Shown: positions 1 to 8,467 of the stretch, piece by piece
Layout: every line of letters starts with the position of its first letter
Position numbering within the stretch: the first letter of the stretch is position 1
IMG/VR virus record: IMGVR_UViG_3300033048_000051
Span: 1 to 46,590 of that record
Source of the DNA: a virus
Reading direction: 5' to 3' (one strand)
DNA: 46,590 nucleotides
Position numbers and translations under genes: made by a program
Notes under the pieces: generated by a model
What the model was told of the DNA's origin: nothing
Databases searched by the model: none
The model's input: the letters and a program-made list of their open reading frames with translations, nothing else

Positions 1-109
1 TACAGTTGCTATACCCTTAAGCGACGGGCAGATCATACCGCTAAACATTCAAGGCCTTATACTTCAAACTACGTCTACTACAGCTGCTGGCATAATCGCA
101 TATGCCTAG
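1..109 (+). CDS. C-terminal end of small beta-rich virion protein (partial)
   Basis: The window opens inside a reading frame (first full codon at base 2) that ends in ...AYA-stop at 107-109, overlapping the ATG of the next fibre gene by 8 bases. The 35 visible residues resemble the C-terminus of the 103-residue protein at 45923-46234: both have a Gly-x-x-Leu start, alternating hydrophobic strands, a Ser/Thr-rich turn and the terminal AYA or AYYA, and both overlap a fibre start in the same way. It is therefore probably a second, diverged version of that protein. Function is unknown; the position suggests a small structural or fibre-attachment protein. Confidence 0.6.
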   Translation, partial: TVAIPLSDGQIIPLNIQGLILQTTSTTAAGIIAYA

Positions 110-1640
110 TTTGTCCTTATCAATGGCGTTAGATTGCTTAGCTGCCATAGGTGGGTCAGGTGCACTATCTAGACTGTACAGACTACCCTTGCTCATAGGC
201 TTATTCGACACGGTGTCAGGCTTTGCAACTTCAATACGACCATCTAACGGTACTGTGCTGGATTTTGAACAAGTGATGCACGAATGCCTTGATAATGAGG
301 TAAGAGAGTCGGGGGCTAGGCGTGTACATAATAGAATTAAGAAAAGTGATGATTTAAGTGACGTGGGTGTGAAGAACGGGTGGGGATACCTGGGGAATGA
401 CACTATCGTGTTTACCCCGAATTCTGAGTTGAGACTAAACGGAGTTGATTTAGCCGTACCTAGTTCTTTCATTCTATCAAACACCCTGCCGGAAAGTGTA
501 AACAATACGCCTTTAACGGTAATTGTAAAACTTTGGATAAAAGGATTAAACGGAACAACCGACTGGGCGATAAACATATACGATGGCAGTCACAACAGAA
601 AATCGCTAACTATAACAAACCAGTGGGAACTATACACAGTTACGGTAACTACTGACGGAACAGGTGATGCTGTAAACGCTTATCTACTAGACACACGCAA
701 TGGGAATATGGTGAGCGGCACATATAAAGCCGCTATTGCTAATATAGAATTTATTATACTATCAGGTACACAAACGGTACTTGATGATTTTGTGAGTGTC
801 GGCGAACTCTCAGCACCATGGCATGGCGCAGGAGTTGATGGCGTACAATACTTTGATACTGATCGAAGCGGTACCACGCTAACGACTATGATCGGGGCGC
901 TGGTTGAACCAGCAGCAACTAACTACTATCTAAATTCAGGCGTTCCGGTTACACAGGCTGCGATGGTGAATGCTGGCACTGTTGTAAGCACAGTGACAGT
1001 AACCGGCGATATAACTTTAACTGTTGACGGTGCTGCTGTCACATCAGCTGCAACTTACACTTACACCCCTGCCGGAGCAACATCAGATATACAAGTAACA
1101 GGTGGCACAACAGGTACGGTACAGTTTGAAGCGGGAGCAATATCAACGTCATACATCAAGACAGTAGGCGATTCAGTCACACGAGTAGCAGACGAAATAG
1201 ACCAGACAATCCCCGCAACAACAGGTGATATATCAATCCTTTGTGATGTCTATCACAGACAGACTATTACGGGCAATGTTACTGCTTTATATTTGACCGA
1301 TGGCACAGCTAATAATACTGTAGAAATAAGCCTACAAGACGGCAAGGTTAAACTCGATGTTGTTACAGGCGGTGTATCTCAAGTCTCAACAACTACAGCT
1401 ACCGTATTAAGCCTATCAGCAATTAATAAGATCGGTGTACGTGTATCCGCTAATGATTTCAGTGTTGTACTTAACGGTATTGCTATTGGCTCAGATGTAT
1501 CAGGCACAGTACCCACAGGATTAACAACGGTAGACGCTGGACACAAAGACGGTACGAATGAGCTTAATGCAAATATTAGTGGTATTGATATTAAAGACGC
1601 TGCTTTGAGTGATGCACAGCTGATTACGGAGACAACATAA
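102..1640 (+). CDS. Fibre-like virion protein with lectin-type C-terminal domain
   Basis: 512 residues, beta-rich, Thr/Gly/Ala-rich, no catalytic motif seen. Residues 1-39 form a variable N-terminus; residues 40-118 are encoded by a 239-bp segment repeated exactly at the right end of the window. The middle (about 120-250) looks like a carbohydrate-binding jelly roll; about 344-370 carries the FEAG...SYI...GDSVTRVAD linker common in phage fibres, followed by a concanavalin/LamG-like domain to the end. Role inferred: head or tail fibre that binds surface glycans. The ATG lies inside the stop region of the preceding gene, as in the second copy at 46227. Confidence 0.75.
   Translation: MPSLSLSMALDCLAAIGGSGALSRLYRLPLLIGLFDTVSGFATSIRPSNGTVLDFEQVMHECLDNEVRESGARRVHNRIKKSDDLSDVGVKNGWGYLGNDTIVFTPNSELRLNGVDLAVPSSFILSNTLPESVNNTPLTVIVKLWIKGLNGTTDWAINIYDGSHNRKSLTITNQWELYTVTVTTDGTGDAVNAYLLDTRNGNMVSGTYKAAIANIEFIILSGTQTVLDDFVSVGELSAPWHGAGVDGVQYFDTDRSGTTLTTMIGALVEPAATNYYLNSGVPVTQAAMVNAGTVVSTVTVTGDITLTVDGAAVTSAATYTYTPAGATSDIQVTGGTTGTVQFEAGAISTSYIKTVGDSVTRVADEIDQTIPATTGDISILCDVYHRQTITGNVTALYLTDGTANNTVEISLQDGKVKLDVVTGGVSQVSTTTATVLSLSAINKIGVRVSANDFSVVLNGIAIGSDVSGTVPTGLTTVDAGHKDGTNELNANISGIDIKDAALSDAQLITETT
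218..456 (+). repeat. 239-bp direct repeat, left copy
   Basis: Identical base for base to 46352-46590. It lies within the fibre coding sequence and is in the same frame in both copies. Sequence to the left of the repeat differs (base 217 is c, base 46351 is t), so the window ends do not simply overlap as a circular contig would. Confidence 0.97.
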
Positions 1641-2185
1641 TGAGCGCAATAGAAGTCATTGTAGCCGTTAAACAAAGTGAGCTTATCGCTATCAAGGAAG
1701 AATTAAGACCTGATCGTGTTACAGCAATCACACCAAAAGGTGGAAGGATACCGCTTAAAAAGTCAGAAAGAAAAATGTTAAGATCAGGCATAAGAGGGGT
1801 GTTTAAAAAGTTTAAACCAACACCTAAAGCCCCAGCATTTGAAACCTTTAATTTTTTGATTGATGAACCTGAAAAAATAGGTAAGCTTAAAGAAATTACA
1901 GCGTTTTTAAAATCCACAACGGGCGCAATGGTGATTGGAGCATGGAATAAAAACGGTACACAGTACGGCACTACCATAGTACCAGCAGTATTAGATAGAG
2001 ACGATAACGAAGTAACACCCGCCGGTAAACCTGTTTATCCGCTACACAAAAAGTTTTTAACGCTGTTCGCCGACGATGTTACTTACGATGAAAACGGTAA
2101 AGAATTAAGCAGAAAACCCGCATCAAAACCGAAAGAAACTACCAAAATATATGGTCGTGCTGATAGAATCTGGAACCTAAGCTGA
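1640..2185 (+). CDS. Hypothetical protein of the fibre block
   Basis: 181 residues, Lys-rich and Pro-rich, not recognised. Its ATG overlaps the stop of the fibre gene by one base (TAATG), so translation is probably coupled. The N-terminal half is basic (runs of KK/RK around residues 50-70); a moderately conserved-looking segment lies around residues 90-125. No signal peptide or membrane segment. Position between fibre and structural genes suggests a virion or fibre-assembly role; this is inference from location only. Confidence 0.65.
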   Translation: MSAIEVIVAVKQSELIAIKEELRPDRVTAITPKGGRIPLKKSERKMLRSGIRGVFKKFKPTPKAPAFETFNFLIDEPEKIGKLKEITAFLKSTTGAMVIGAWNKNGTQYGTTIVPAVLDRDDNEVTPAGKPVYPLHKKFLTLFADDVTYDENGKELSRKPASKPKETTKIYGRADRIWNLS

Positions 2186-2658
2186 TGGGAAACAGAGATA
2201 ATGACTTCAAGAATGAACACTTAGCAGACTGCGATATATGCGGGTTCACGTTCCATGCGTCTGAGCTACGTAAAACGTGGGATATGATGTACGTCTGTAA
2301 GGATGATTTTGAGGTAAGACATCCAGGGGATTTTGTAAGAGGCGTCAAGGATAATACAGCACCTGCATGGGTAAGGCACACAGATTATCTTAATGACAGT
2401 CTTGGCACTGATATAGATGGGAACACTATCAGTACAAATATACGTCCTGATGTTAACGGGGACGTAACAAAGAATCTTACGTTAGGATCAGACCATGACA
2501 CACAGATATGGAGCACTGATCTTACAGCAGGTCGAGTGGTTAATTTAGACACTGTTAATGCAAAACTAGGTGACAGGGTTATCATTTACAAGACAGGGAC
2601 AGACAACCAAAAACTTTTTATAACAACTGACGTACTTATAGCAGGAACAACTGTTTAA
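2185..2658 (+). CDS. Phage structural-region protein with N-terminal Cys cluster
   Basis: 157 residues. The N-terminus has CDICGF (residues about 17-22), then a third Cys in YVCKDDFE and the motif RHPGDFVRG. This is a pattern I recognise from small zinc-finger-like proteins found beside phage head and tail genes. The C-terminal half is a predicted beta domain. ATG overlaps the preceding stop by one base. Metal binding is inferred from the Cys spacing; the exact virion role is unknown. Confidence 0.7.
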   Translation: MGNRDNDFKNEHLADCDICGFTFHASELRKTWDMMYVCKDDFEVRHPGDFVRGVKDNTAPAWVRHTDYLNDSLGTDIDGNTISTNIRPDVNGDVTKNLTLGSDHDTQIWSTDLTAGRVVNLDTVNAKLGDRVIIYKTGTDNQKLFITTDVLIAGTTV

Positions 2659-2673
2659 GCAGAGGATTAACAC

Positions 2674-3096
2674 ATGGCGGCAATGACGAAAATAGACTCT
2701 TTTATAACTGAACTGTTAGCCGGTGCTCATGTAGCTGCGGTTAATGGTGCTGACACGGACGTACTACGATTAGCGTTATCTAACTCCACACCTGTATCCA
2801 CGTGGGATGTACTAACAGATATAACGCCTATCGCCTATACGAATATATCTGAGGCATGGCCTATCGACGCGACTAACACGGCAGTGGACACTAGCGGTAC
2901 AGTCACAGTATCTGGCGTAGACGTAACAGCAACGGCTACAGGCGTTGTACCTACATTCAGGTACGTATGGCTGTATAACGATACGCAAGGGGATAGATTG
3001 ATAGGTTACTGGGATAATCTCTCGGCGGTCGATCTAACAACAGGACAGGTATTCACAGTTAATTTTGATACAGACACTTTATTCACGGTGGAATAA
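2674..3096 (+). CDS. Small beta-rich virion protein
   Basis: 140 residues, Thr/Val/Asp-rich with alternating hydrophobic positions typical of beta-sandwich phage proteins. No motif identifies a function. Begins 15 bases after the preceding gene with an upstream AGAGGA ribosome-binding site, and its stop overlaps the next ATG (TAATG). Part of the run of small structural genes between the fibre and the jelly-roll proteins. Confidence 0.65.
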   Translation: MAAMTKIDSFITELLAGAHVAAVNGADTDVLRLALSNSTPVSTWDVLTDITPIAYTNISEAWPIDATNTAVDTSGTVTVSGVDVTATATGVVPTFRYVWLYNDTQGDRLIGYWDNLSAVDLTTGQVFTVNFDTDTLFTVE

Positions 3097-3425
3097 TGGC
3101 TATTAACCAACACAGGTACGGTAATCTTGATCCTATACCTTTTAAGGTAACTAAGAATGGGTCTGCTGTAACAGGCATAACATTCAGTGCTAATGATGTC
3201 CAGTCAAAGATAGCTAATGATCTGACCACAGGATGGGGCGACATATCTTCTGAAATTACAGAAGAAGGGCTAGGGTGGTACTCATGGACACCTACAACGG
3301 CATCACAAACATCAGGTAAGCTAATTCTTATTAATATAGCAGAGGTATCAGGCACTAACTTCGATGAGAATGGGCTGTCTGTACAAACAGGCGGTAACTC
3401 ACTAGCGAGGCTTAACGGGGTTTAG
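3096..3425 (+). CDS. Small beta-rich phage protein
   Basis: 109 residues. The segment around IPFKVTKNG, then GLGWYSWTP and NFDENGLSVQTGG matches my memory of a small protein recurring next to tail or baseplate genes in unrelated phages, but its role is not established. Coupled to the previous gene by a one-base TAATG overlap. Probably a virion or adhesin-assembly component (inference). Confidence 0.65.
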   Translation: MAINQHRYGNLDPIPFKVTKNGSAVTGITFSANDVQSKIANDLTTGWGDISSEITEEGLGWYSWTPTTASQTSGKLILINIAEVSGTNFDENGLSVQTGGNSLARLNGV

Positions 3426-3426
3426 C

Positions 3427-4572
3427 ATGTCAGAGACAGGTGAAAACACGGCTGAGAACACAGGGGAGCGCGGAAACGGGAGATTTCTTGCTACTGTGAC
3501 GAACCTCATAGAGGTGAGTGTTACAGAAACAACGGCAGTATTGGCATGGGACGAGGTACCTAGAGGTGGCTCTGAAGGGTTAAGGATTTACAGTTCAGAC
3601 ACACCAGGCGGTACACAAACACTGAGGCTTACACTAGGGACAGGAACCACCTCTGGGACGGTTACAGGTCTTGTTGGGGGCACCTCTTACACCTTTTGGA
3701 TAAAAACATATAACAGTACAGCTTCATCTGCAGATAGTAACTACTTATCAGTAACAACAGAAGAAACTATTGGCCCTCCAACAGGTGATGGTATCATCTT
3801 CTTTGATGATTTCCGAGGGGGTGCATTCGGCAGCCCTGTAATAGGCAGTGGGTCATACCAGAACTCTCCTAACTGTTCAGTAGTACAAGGAAATTCCTTA
3901 ACAGGAAACAATAGCGTACGTATGGCCTTTACCGTAGCAGGAGCAAGTAGATCATACGGAGAGCTGAACTTCAGGGCTGGTCAGAGAACAAAAGACGTAT
4001 GGACAAAGTTTGTAGTCCTTATACCATTCAACTACACACACGTGGACTCTCCAGGGTCAGACAACAACAAGGCATGGGTGTGGGCGTGGGCTGGTGACTA
4101 CGTAGTCAAATCTCAGACAGACGGGGTCAAGCTAGGGGGTCATCTATGGAGAAAAAGCAACAACTACAGTGAATTCGTAGCATATCACAGAAAGGTACAA
4201 CACATAAACGGTGTATTCTCTACACAGTCTCACAACTATAACACCTCAGCGGACGGTACAACGGGTAAGTCCGGTAATGGGGTAGTCGCAGCAGACAGAC
4301 AAACATGGATAGAGATAATAACTCGATTCAGAGTATCTGACACACCCACCAGCAGGAATGGTGTTCATCAAATGTGGAAGCGTTCCGCTAATGGCTCATT
4401 AGAGCGGCAGATAAATATACAGAACGGTGACTGGTGGTCCACAGACGCAGACGGCTCGCCAGAGAAAGGGATGGATACCTTCCGCTTCCTCGGTGCAACT
4501 AATGCTAACCTTGCCCCTAACACATACTTCTACGTCGATAGTATAACTGTATCAACACAGAGTTTATTATAA
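3427..4572 (+). CDS. FnIII domain plus jelly-roll protein (polysaccharide-lyase-like fold)
   Basis: 381 residues. Residues about 20-112 form a fibronectin type III domain (TTAVLAWDEV..., GTTSGTVTGLVGGTSYTFWI). Residues about 122-381 look like a beta-jelly-roll of the kind seen in polysaccharide lyases and laminarinase-like proteins: FFDDFRGG at the start, a central VWTKFVVLIPFNY strand and FRFLGATN...YVDSITVS at the end. I cannot assign catalytic residues, so it could be only glycan-binding. Likely a virion-surface depolymerase or adhesin. It starts two bases after the preceding stop and its own stop overlaps the next ATG. Confidence 0.6.
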   Translation: MSETGENTAENTGERGNGRFLATVTNLIEVSVTETTAVLAWDEVPRGGSEGLRIYSSDTPGGTQTLRLTLGTGTTSGTVTGLVGGTSYTFWIKTYNSTASSADSNYLSVTTEETIGPPTGDGIIFFDDFRGGAFGSPVIGSGSYQNSPNCSVVQGNSLTGNNSVRMAFTVAGASRSYGELNFRAGQRTKDVWTKFVVLIPFNYTHVDSPGSDNNKAWVWAWAGDYVVKSQTDGVKLGGHLWRKSNNYSEFVAYHRKVQHINGVFSTQSHNYNTSADGTTGKSGNGVVAADRQTWIEIITRFRVSDTPTSRNGVHQMWKRSANGSLERQINIQNGDWWSTDADGSPEKGMDTFRFLGATNANLAPNTYFYVDSITVSTQSLL

Positions 4573-5795
4573 TGGCACTTACAATAGCAGATATATCATT
4601 AATAACAGAATACAGGGATGACACGAATCTATCCTCGTATACTGTGCCTTCAACAGAGTTCATATCTGGGGAACTGTACCTGCTCACGGTAACGTCAGAG
4701 GACAACACACAGGTAAGTCCAGCAAACGCTGTACCCGATACCGTAACTGCATCAGGTCTTACGTGGACTTTGGCAGTAAAGCAAGATACCACCCTTTTTA
4801 ATGCTGTCCTTATATATACTGCAAAACCTACCAGCACCTTTACAACAACGACTGTTGTAGCTTACCCAACAGTACAAAAGTATATAGATGCTAGTATAAT
4901 AAAAATACAGACGGCAAACCTAACCAGCACAATAACGCAGAGCAAAGCGGGTTCAACATCAGGTACTTCATACAGCATAACGTTGGATGTGACTTCTGAT
5001 GTTGACAGCATGGTTGTTAGCTTTTTTGGTACAGACGGTGTTTCGGTTAGCTGGACACCCGATGGAAATAACACGGCAGTTTCATCAGACATAACAACTG
5101 TTAGATCTTTTGTGCAAGCTACCTTTTCAACACAGGCAGCACAAGGCGCGACAATATCTACTTCAAGGCCAGGTATAGCTTGTGCTGTCGAGATAGCAGC
5201 AGCTTCGGCAACGGCTCCCGTTATATCATCACCAACAAGCGCGTCTGCAACAACAACATCTTTAAGCGGTTCTGTATCAACAGACGCTGATAATGGTACT
5301 CTTTATTGGTTTGTATCTGCGTCAGGTACAGCGCCTAGCGTCTCAGATCACAAAGCCGGAACAGGATCAGCATCCTTCGGGAGCCAAGCAGTATCGGCTT
5401 CAGGTACTCAGAATGTCTCGAGTATGACTGGTTTATCGGAGGGTGTAACTTACTACGTCCATTACTTGCATAATTCGTCAGGTGGTGACTCAAACCAAGT
5501 AGTCGCAGCGGGTGTATTAGCATCAACACTAATTTGTAATGTAACTATATCAGACGCTACTAATTTATCAGGTCTAGCATACAAGATACTGGCGGGGTAC
5601 AACTTAGGATCATCCACAGAAATTGTGAAGGGTAATAACGAAACGACGGATGGCTCAGGGGTGTTCAATGTTAACTTAGACGATCTAGGACTGTCTAATA
5701 ATGATCCTATAATCGTGGTATTCGGGGACTGGACAACAACACCAACAGCGGCTAGTATTGCTTGTGTTGCTTATACAACGATAGCAATACAATAA
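4572..5795 (+). CDS. Fibre-like protein with Ig/FnIII-type repeats
   Basis: 407 residues, extremely Ser/Thr/Ala-rich, low in charged residues, consistent with stacked beta domains. Residues about 215-320 resemble a fibronectin/Ig-like domain (APVISSPTSASATTTSLSG ... GLSEGVTYYVHYL). The N-terminal 200 residues look like an exposed adhesin domain of a type common in phage and bacterial surface proteins. Function inferred from composition and neighbours: accessory fibre or decoration. Coupled to the preceding gene by a TAATG overlap. Confidence 0.6.
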   Translation: MALTIADISLITEYRDDTNLSSYTVPSTEFISGELYLLTVTSEDNTQVSPANAVPDTVTASGLTWTLAVKQDTTLFNAVLIYTAKPTSTFTTTTVVAYPTVQKYIDASIIKIQTANLTSTITQSKAGSTSGTSYSITLDVTSDVDSMVVSFFGTDGVSVSWTPDGNNTAVSSDITTVRSFVQATFSTQAAQGATISTSRPGIACAVEIAAASATAPVISSPTSASATTTSLSGSVSTDADNGTLYWFVSASGTAPSVSDHKAGTGSASFGSQAVSASGTQNVSSMTGLSEGVTYYVHYLHNSSGGDSNQVVAAGVLASTLICNVTISDATNLSGLAYKILAGYNLGSSTEIVKGNNETTDGSGVFNVNLDDLGLSNNDPIIVVFGDWTTTPTAASIACVAYTTIAIQ

Positions 5796-5796
5796 C

Positions 5797-6495
5797 ATGA
5801 AGCTTAATACCACAGGTCTTGTAAACGTATGGGATACAGGTATTGCGGGTTCAACCACCCTTAATGCAGAAGCGGGTGTTTTTACAGTTACAGGTGGTTC
5901 AGTACAGGTAACTGCCCCTTCACTGGCAGAAGCACAATCAACGTGGTATAACGGGACGTGGTGGAAGGCACCTACTTACGGCTCTAGTCTTTGGTTCCTC
6001 ACCTCTACATCACCAGAGTTATCACTGGATGCAGGGGTTGTAACAGTAACTGGTGGCGATGCTACCTTTTCTATTACATCAGATAACGTAACGCTTGATT
6101 GTTCAGCAGGTTCTTTTGTAGTAACGGGTGGGCTAATAAAATCCTCTGTGCCCTTACCTGTATCAAAAGGTGAAGTACAGGTAACAGGTGGTTCAGCTAC
6201 ATTACAGATAGAGTTCACCTCTGAAGAATTCCTGATAAGTAACGATACCACGTTTGACGGAGTAGGTATAACATACGGGGTAGATGTAGCACTTAATACA
6301 GGAACTGGAGAGGCGTTCACTGTAGTATCAAGGGTAGATGTAGACACTGTATTCCTTGATGGTATATTCGGAGCACCGCCACAACAATACAGTATACAAA
6401 AAGTCGTAGCTACAGTAGATCTTCCATCTGTAGTTGAACTAAGATTTAACGGAACCGAGTGGGTTATCGTTGACATAACAAGGTTAGGTTTATAA
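5797..6495 (+). CDS. Small fibre-like protein with four VTGG repeats
   Basis: 232 residues with four copies of a short beta motif, G-x-(F/V)-x-VTGG (AGVFTVTGGS, AGVVTVTGGD, AGSFVVTGGL, KGEVQVTGGS), spaced irregularly over the first 150 residues. The C-terminal 80 residues form another beta segment. No enzyme motif. Starts one base after the previous stop; its stop overlaps the next ATG. Likely a structural fibre or decoration protein; the repeat suggests an elongated beta stack. Confidence 0.6.
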   Translation: MKLNTTGLVNVWDTGIAGSTTLNAEAGVFTVTGGSVQVTAPSLAEAQSTWYNGTWWKAPTYGSSLWFLTSTSPELSLDAGVVTVTGGDATFSITSDNVTLDCSAGSFVVTGGLIKSSVPLPVSKGEVQVTGGSATLQIEFTSEEFLISNDTTFDGVGITYGVDVALNTGTGEAFTVVSRVDVDTVFLDGIFGAPPQQYSIQKVVATVDLPSVVELRFNGTEWVIVDITRLGL

Positions 6496-7205
6496 TGGCT
6501 ACTTCAGGAACAAGAACATTTAACCCCACAAGGGATGAGATAATAACAGAGGCTTATAAGATACTAGAAATAGGTGTGGAGGGGGAACCACTGGATCCTG
6601 ACCAGCTAAAGTCAGCAATAACCCCTTTTAATATGTTAATTAAACACTTACAGACGAAAGGGTTGCAGCAATGGACTAGAGGGACTAATCAGTTCAATTT
6701 TATAGCTGATACATACACCTACTTATTAGGCCCTACAGGTAACATCCCACAGGATAGACCTTTACAGATAATAGAGTGCTCAAGGGTGGACTCTAATGGG
6801 AACCGTACACCTCTGACAAGGATTGCAAGGCAGGAGTTCGAGGCGTTACCAAACAAAACACAGGCTGGTGTACCGACAGTATATAATTATGACCCTGCAC
6901 TTACACTAGGGGTATTGCAAGTATGGCCTCAGCCAACAGTAACAGAAGCGGCTGAGTACCAGTTAGACATAGTGTACTTCAGAGAGGTTGAGGATGTAGG
7001 CGCAGGGACTGACACAATAGAGTATCCCTCCTACTGGGGGTTAGCTCTCTCTTACCAGCTAGCTAAGATACTTGCACCGAGAGTTGGGTACCCGATAAAT
7101 GAAAGGTACTTGCTTAATAAACAAGCTGCTGAATTCCTTGACGATGCTTTATCTTTTGATTCAGATAATGATTCTTTGTATTTACAACCAAATTTTGAGG
7201 AATAA
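6495..7205 (+). CDS. P22 gp4-like head-tail adaptor / DNA stabilisation protein
   Basis: 236 residues. The N-terminus (TRDEIITEAYKILEIG, then QLKSAITPFNMLIKHLQTKG-like helices) is the family signature of P22 gp4 tail accessory factor and its relatives, which bind below the portal after packaging and seal the head. A GVPTVYNYDP...VWPQP segment and a C-terminal helical ALSYQLAKILAP region also fit. Its partner, a gp10-like protein, lies one gene downstream. This pair is the strongest evidence for podovirus morphology. Confidence 0.8.
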   Translation: MATSGTRTFNPTRDEIITEAYKILEIGVEGEPLDPDQLKSAITPFNMLIKHLQTKGLQQWTRGTNQFNFIADTYTYLLGPTGNIPQDRPLQIIECSRVDSNGNRTPLTRIARQEFEALPNKTQAGVPTVYNYDPALTLGVLQVWPQPTVTEAAEYQLDIVYFREVEDVGAGTDTIEYPSYWGLALSYQLAKILAPRVGYPINERYLLNKQAAEFLDDALSFDSDNDSLYLQPNFEE

Positions 7206-7207
7206 CA

Positions 7208-8467
7208 ATGGCTAACACCCCACTTAACAACAAAATGTTCAGGGCTGGTTCAAGGGCGGCTAATGGTTTTATTAACGTGTACGTATCAGGAACATCTTTC
7301 ACAACCCTCGCTACAGTGTGGGGTAATCAAGATAAAACATCTACTATTCCTAACCCCGTACCACTGGATCTGAATGGGGAGGCTGAGATATGGTTCGATG
7401 TAAAGATAGACTACTCGGTTCAAGATGCGGATCTAGCAAGCTTATATACTGTATCTGAAATAGAGCCTGATATCTCACAGGTATCTTCGGCAGAGCCTAG
7501 CCTGTTAACTAATGGTTCTTTTGAGGAATCTGAGAGTACATTACCGCTTAACTGGACGCTGGTACCAGAGACTAACGCAACTATAGCTGTAGACACCACC
7601 AATGTTAGACATGGTGAGAAAAGTCTTAAATTCAGTGGTGGTGGTAATGGCGGTGGCACAGCAACAAGCCTTAAATTCCCAGTTAGGAGTGGCAGCGTTA
7701 TTACTGTAGACTTTTCATTTTATGGGACACACGCAGCAACATCAAACGTGTTCAATATAAGGTGGTACACAGAAACAGGTGCTGCTTCTAGTATACCGTC
7801 TGACAGCATGGATGTACCGGCCTCTGGATCAGTACCTACATCGTGGACAGATTACAACAAAACGATAGAAGTACCGAGTGACGCTACTCAAGGAGAGGCA
7901 TTCTTAATAGGCATTAGTTCATCAGGGGGCAACCTATCTGAATCGGCTTACTTTGACGGGATAACTATTTCAGAGAAAAAGCCTGTGTGGTCTCTGGAGG
8001 CATCACCAACGTCAGGAACCGTACAGGAGTTCACTGTCCCTGCTAATGCAGAGCAGATAAAAGTATCATTTTTCAGGTTAACGGCATCATCACAATCAGC
8101 TTTTCAAATACAAATGGGGTACTCAGGATCTTATGAAACGTCTGGTATATACAGGGATAGTTATTTAAGGAAGCTTAACACAACAGTCTCTGGTGGCGTA
8201 GGGAATACAATAAAGACAGACTTCTATACCGCTGTCAGCACAGTTGATACTGATGGAAGTATGTCAGGTATAATAGATTTTGTTAATGTAACAGGGAATA
8301 ACTGGACAAAAAGAGGGGTTACTAATATCCAGGATGACTCTGCCGCAACTCTTGATAGTATTAACTTCACATCAGGTGATATAGCCTTAACAGGAAAGCT
8401 AACTAGGTTCAAGATAACATGTGTAGGTGGTTTTACAGGTGGCACTATAAGGGTTTATTTTAAATGA
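7208..8467 (+). CDS. Carbohydrate-binding tail fibre or spike protein
   Basis: 419 residues. Residues 1-90 resemble the virion-binding head of tailspikes (GFINVYVSG...TSIPNPVPLDLNGEAEIWF-type pattern). Residues about 98-258 look like a CBM4/9 (CenC-type) carbohydrate-binding module: LLTNGSFEES, LPLNWTLVPE, RHGEKSLKF, AYFDGITIS. The rest is a beta domain. It sits between the gp4-like and gp10-like genes and overlaps the latter by four bases, so it is probably part of the tail machine that touches the host surface. No catalytic motif seen. Confidence 0.65.
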   Translation: MANTPLNNKMFRAGSRAANGFINVYVSGTSFTTLATVWGNQDKTSTIPNPVPLDLNGEAEIWFDVKIDYSVQDADLASLYTVSEIEPDISQVSSAEPSLLTNGSFEESESTLPLNWTLVPETNATIAVDTTNVRHGEKSLKFSGGGNGGGTATSLKFPVRSGSVITVDFSFYGTHAATSNVFNIRWYTETGAASSIPSDSMDVPASGSVPTSWTDYNKTIEVPSDATQGEAFLIGISSSGGNLSESAYFDGITISEKKPVWSLEASPTSGTVQEFTVPANAEQIKVSFFRLTASSQSAFQIQMGYSGSYETSGIYRDSYLRKLNTTVSGGVGNTIKTDFYTAVSTVDTDGSMSGIIDFVNVTGNNWTKRGVTNIQDDSAATLDSINFTSGDIALTGKLTRFKITCVGGFTGGTIRVYFK

